Below, one piece after another: positions 1 to 64,000 of a stretch of DNA of 64,000 bases. A program made the position numbers and the translations under genes. Source of the DNA: Zoroaster sp. YZ-2022 (lineage: Eukaryota; Echinodermata; Asteroidea; Forcipulatida; Zoroasteridae); NCBI GenBank assembly GCA_029582265.1, contig CM055837.1, positions 6,585,926 through 6,649,925 on the forward strand. Reading direction: 5' to 3'. The notes below the pieces were generated by a model. The model made no database searches, was not told the origin of the DNA, and saw only the letters and a list, made by a program, of their open reading frames with translations. Position 1 is the first letter of the stretch; each line of letters opens with the position of its first letter.

Positions 1-140
1 CCAAAATATCACTTTTGAAAATTGGGTCCAAGTATAGGGTTTTGCCAGAGCCAGTCACATGAATTCTCCCATATTTGGTGTTTGTCTCGGACTTGGTGGC
101 CCGACTGTAACTCTGTGAATGATTTTATAATCATGTAATA

Positions 141-410
141 TATACTACTCAAAACAATTTAGGGAACACCGGAATAATCTCAGTTAAAGCAAGATCATTT
201 ATTTCAGATAAACACAATGTTTCACAGAATTGATGAGAAACAACTGCACAATGAAACAGATGATAAAGGATGCATGTAGTGATTACACATTTCATGACAT
301 GACTACTGAAAGAGAGAGCAGGTTGCAAATGAAAATCCCGGTTCATGGAACATTTCAAACCTATTTGATGTTAAAAATCCGGTGTTACCTAAATTGTTTT
401 GAGTAGTATA
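141..410. repeat. MITE with ~31-bp terminal inverted repeats
   Basis: The left end (141-173) and right end (378-410) are near-perfect reverse complements beginning 'tatactactcaaaacaattt'. The 270-bp interior has no coding potential, and a TA lies at each edge, which would fit a Tc1/mariner-type non-autonomous element. It lies in the CEP97 intron that enters from the left. The rest of 1-637 shows nothing I recognise. Confidence 0.7.
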
Positions 411-637
411 TAAAGGCTTTATATGGTAGGGTATTGATAGGAGTTGGGTGTGCGGTAACACCATGGAATTATCCAAAGTCCTATGATGATGACTTCAGCA
501 TACTGGACAAAACATAGCGAAGACTCTTTATTATTGTCTTTTTGCCTGATCCAACTGGGAACAAAACATCAGGCCCTCTCAACGTCCAAACAACCAAAAT
601 GAATTTGTTATACTTTAATCTATTCTTTCAATCTCAG

Positions 638-62830
<62,193 letters not shown>

Positions 62831-63290
62831 GCAATTGAAAATTGTATAGACAATAGTTTTTGTTGAGAATTTGATCAATCAAAAATTGTGTGTATCCTCT
62901 TAAAGGCCATCTCAAAAAGACCCTTCTTATAAAACAGTTTATTTAAATTTATATCTATGTACTTTTACAGAAGGTTAATGGTATTAAACAGATTTAATGT
63001 TAAGCCATAAAAAATATGGGAATTCCCTAATCTTATTCCAAGAAAATTTGTTTTTCAATCCAAATACAAAATTGTAGAATTATTTTACTTAAAGAAAGAT
63101 TAAGAAATATGTATAGAGGAAAAACTGTTAAAGTTTCTTTAAAGATGATGATTTACATGTATTTATCAGTTTTTTCCCTGTATAACCTCCATTTTATGTA
63201 TAGATTTATATTCGTGTACAAATGTTTAAAAGTTTAAATAGTATTAAAAGATTTAGAAACATTAATAAATATGTATTGCATCTTTAAAAA
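62831..63290 (+). other. Probable CEP97 3' UTR
   Basis: AT-rich sequence follows the stop with no further ORF or repeat. The clearest poly(A) hexamer is AATAAA at 63264-63269, about 435 bases downstream of the stop. Confidence 0.5.
63264..63269 (+). terminator. Candidate poly(A) signal of CEP97
   Basis: AATAAA within 'attaataaatatg'. Confidence 0.45.
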
Positions 63291-63380
63291 ACATTGAAAA
63301 TACATGAAGAAGTTCTGTTCAAAAATGTATATTTTAATACAATTAAGTAGTTTGGCTAAATGCACAATCAGTAAAACCAA

Positions 63381-63799
63381 GAAGTCTATTACCAATATGA
63401 AGTGTGCCAGCCTACTGTAGTCCATACCATGGCATTGTACTGCAAATGCATGCATGCACGCACGCACAACGAGCTTGGTTACAGGTTTTGGTCCCCTGCC
63501 CGGCCTACCGTGGGGCATCATGGGACAGGCATTTTCACGCGAAGCTAGTTCCTATAGAACTAGATACAATCTTAAACTAGACACAGGCGAACCATCTGTG
63601 TGGCAAACAATGGGCACGTTCGATAAATGCTAAGGTGCGCATGCGAGAAACAGTTCTCCCACACGCCGGGTAACTCTCCCAGACTGCACTGCTTCTTTGT
63701 GGAATAAACATCAGTTTGTGGAATAAAACATCACAAATAGGCCAAATCCATTGTTCTTGGAGTACAAGAGTGGCACACTTGATGTAGGTAATAGACTTT
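63381..63799. repeat. MITE (GAAGTCTATTACC family)
   Basis: 'gaagtctattaccaatatga' to 'gatgtaggtaatagacttt', same family as 19588-20023. The last 200 bases of the window hold nothing recognisable. Confidence 0.75.
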
Positions 63800-64000
63800 G
63801 AGTAAAACCTATTTCTTGAAATACATGTATCTACTGGACTGAGTCCAGTAATTAAAGTGTCAGTATAATTGTATGGCCGAACTAGTCTGGTGGTCTAGTG
63901 GTTTTTAATTTTTTCCATTCACCAAACTGTTTTTGTATTTTGTTTTTTTGTTTTTTGGTGGTCTTGTAAAACTATTTCCAGTCAAGAAATATGTATAGGA

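Overview
The window is animal genomic DNA, most likely from a marine invertebrate deuterostome such as an echinoderm. The grounds are GT-AG introns, about 60% A+T, many TTAA-flanked MITEs, tRNA-derived SINEs with (ATT)n tails, frequent 'tacatgtacatg' runs, and an invertebrate-type neurotrophin/Spaetzle-like ligand. The species assignment is inference. Coding sequence is under 10% of the window.

The backbone is one plus-strand gene, a CEP97 homologue (centriole-capping partner of CP110). Its upstream LRR exons lie left of the window. Ten exons are visible: 638-752, 2702-3113, 4358-5138, 5451-5606, 6021-6090, 6893-7081, 8193-8321, 9363-9631, 10664-12593 and, after a 49.6-kb intron, 62234-62830. 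All junctions are phase-compatible and give 1,548 residues plus stop. Family landmarks recalled from human CEP97 occur in order: the [11 protein letters not shown] segment, the KxRLHQRQL helix, an SES..PVA motif, the IQ motif, and the helix ending LLWSQVKTLHDW. This homologue also carries a fibronectin type III domain and a long Ser/Pro/Lys-rich tail that I do not know from the vertebrate protein.

Inside the last intron, on the minus strand, sits a complete-looking two-exon gene (28507-27026 and 22717-22502). It encodes a secreted, furin-processed 565-residue neurotrophin/Spaetzle-like precursor. Its mature domain (about 103 residues) has only five cysteines in an altered knot pattern. Further right on the minus strand, two phase-matched exons (59201-59061 and 58642-58454) look like the 3' end of an unrecognised gene.

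The remaining intronic DNA is mostly repeats: several MITE families ending in TTAA, hAT-like elements, foldback elements, a retroposon-like 'snap-back' family with 10-15-bp target duplications, a dimeric tRNA-derived SINE, a LINE tail, a 30-bp satellite (37651-38719), an 81-bp satellite with a higher-order duplication (59850-61075), and two very long AAT/ATT arrays. Many elements are nested, so their relative ages can be read. Stretches with no recognisable repeat (about 34.9-37.0, 39.5-40.2, 45.5-46.2, 46.3-48.3, 54.0-55.0 and 56.0-57.3 kb) may hold regulatory DNA, but the sequence alone does not show it.
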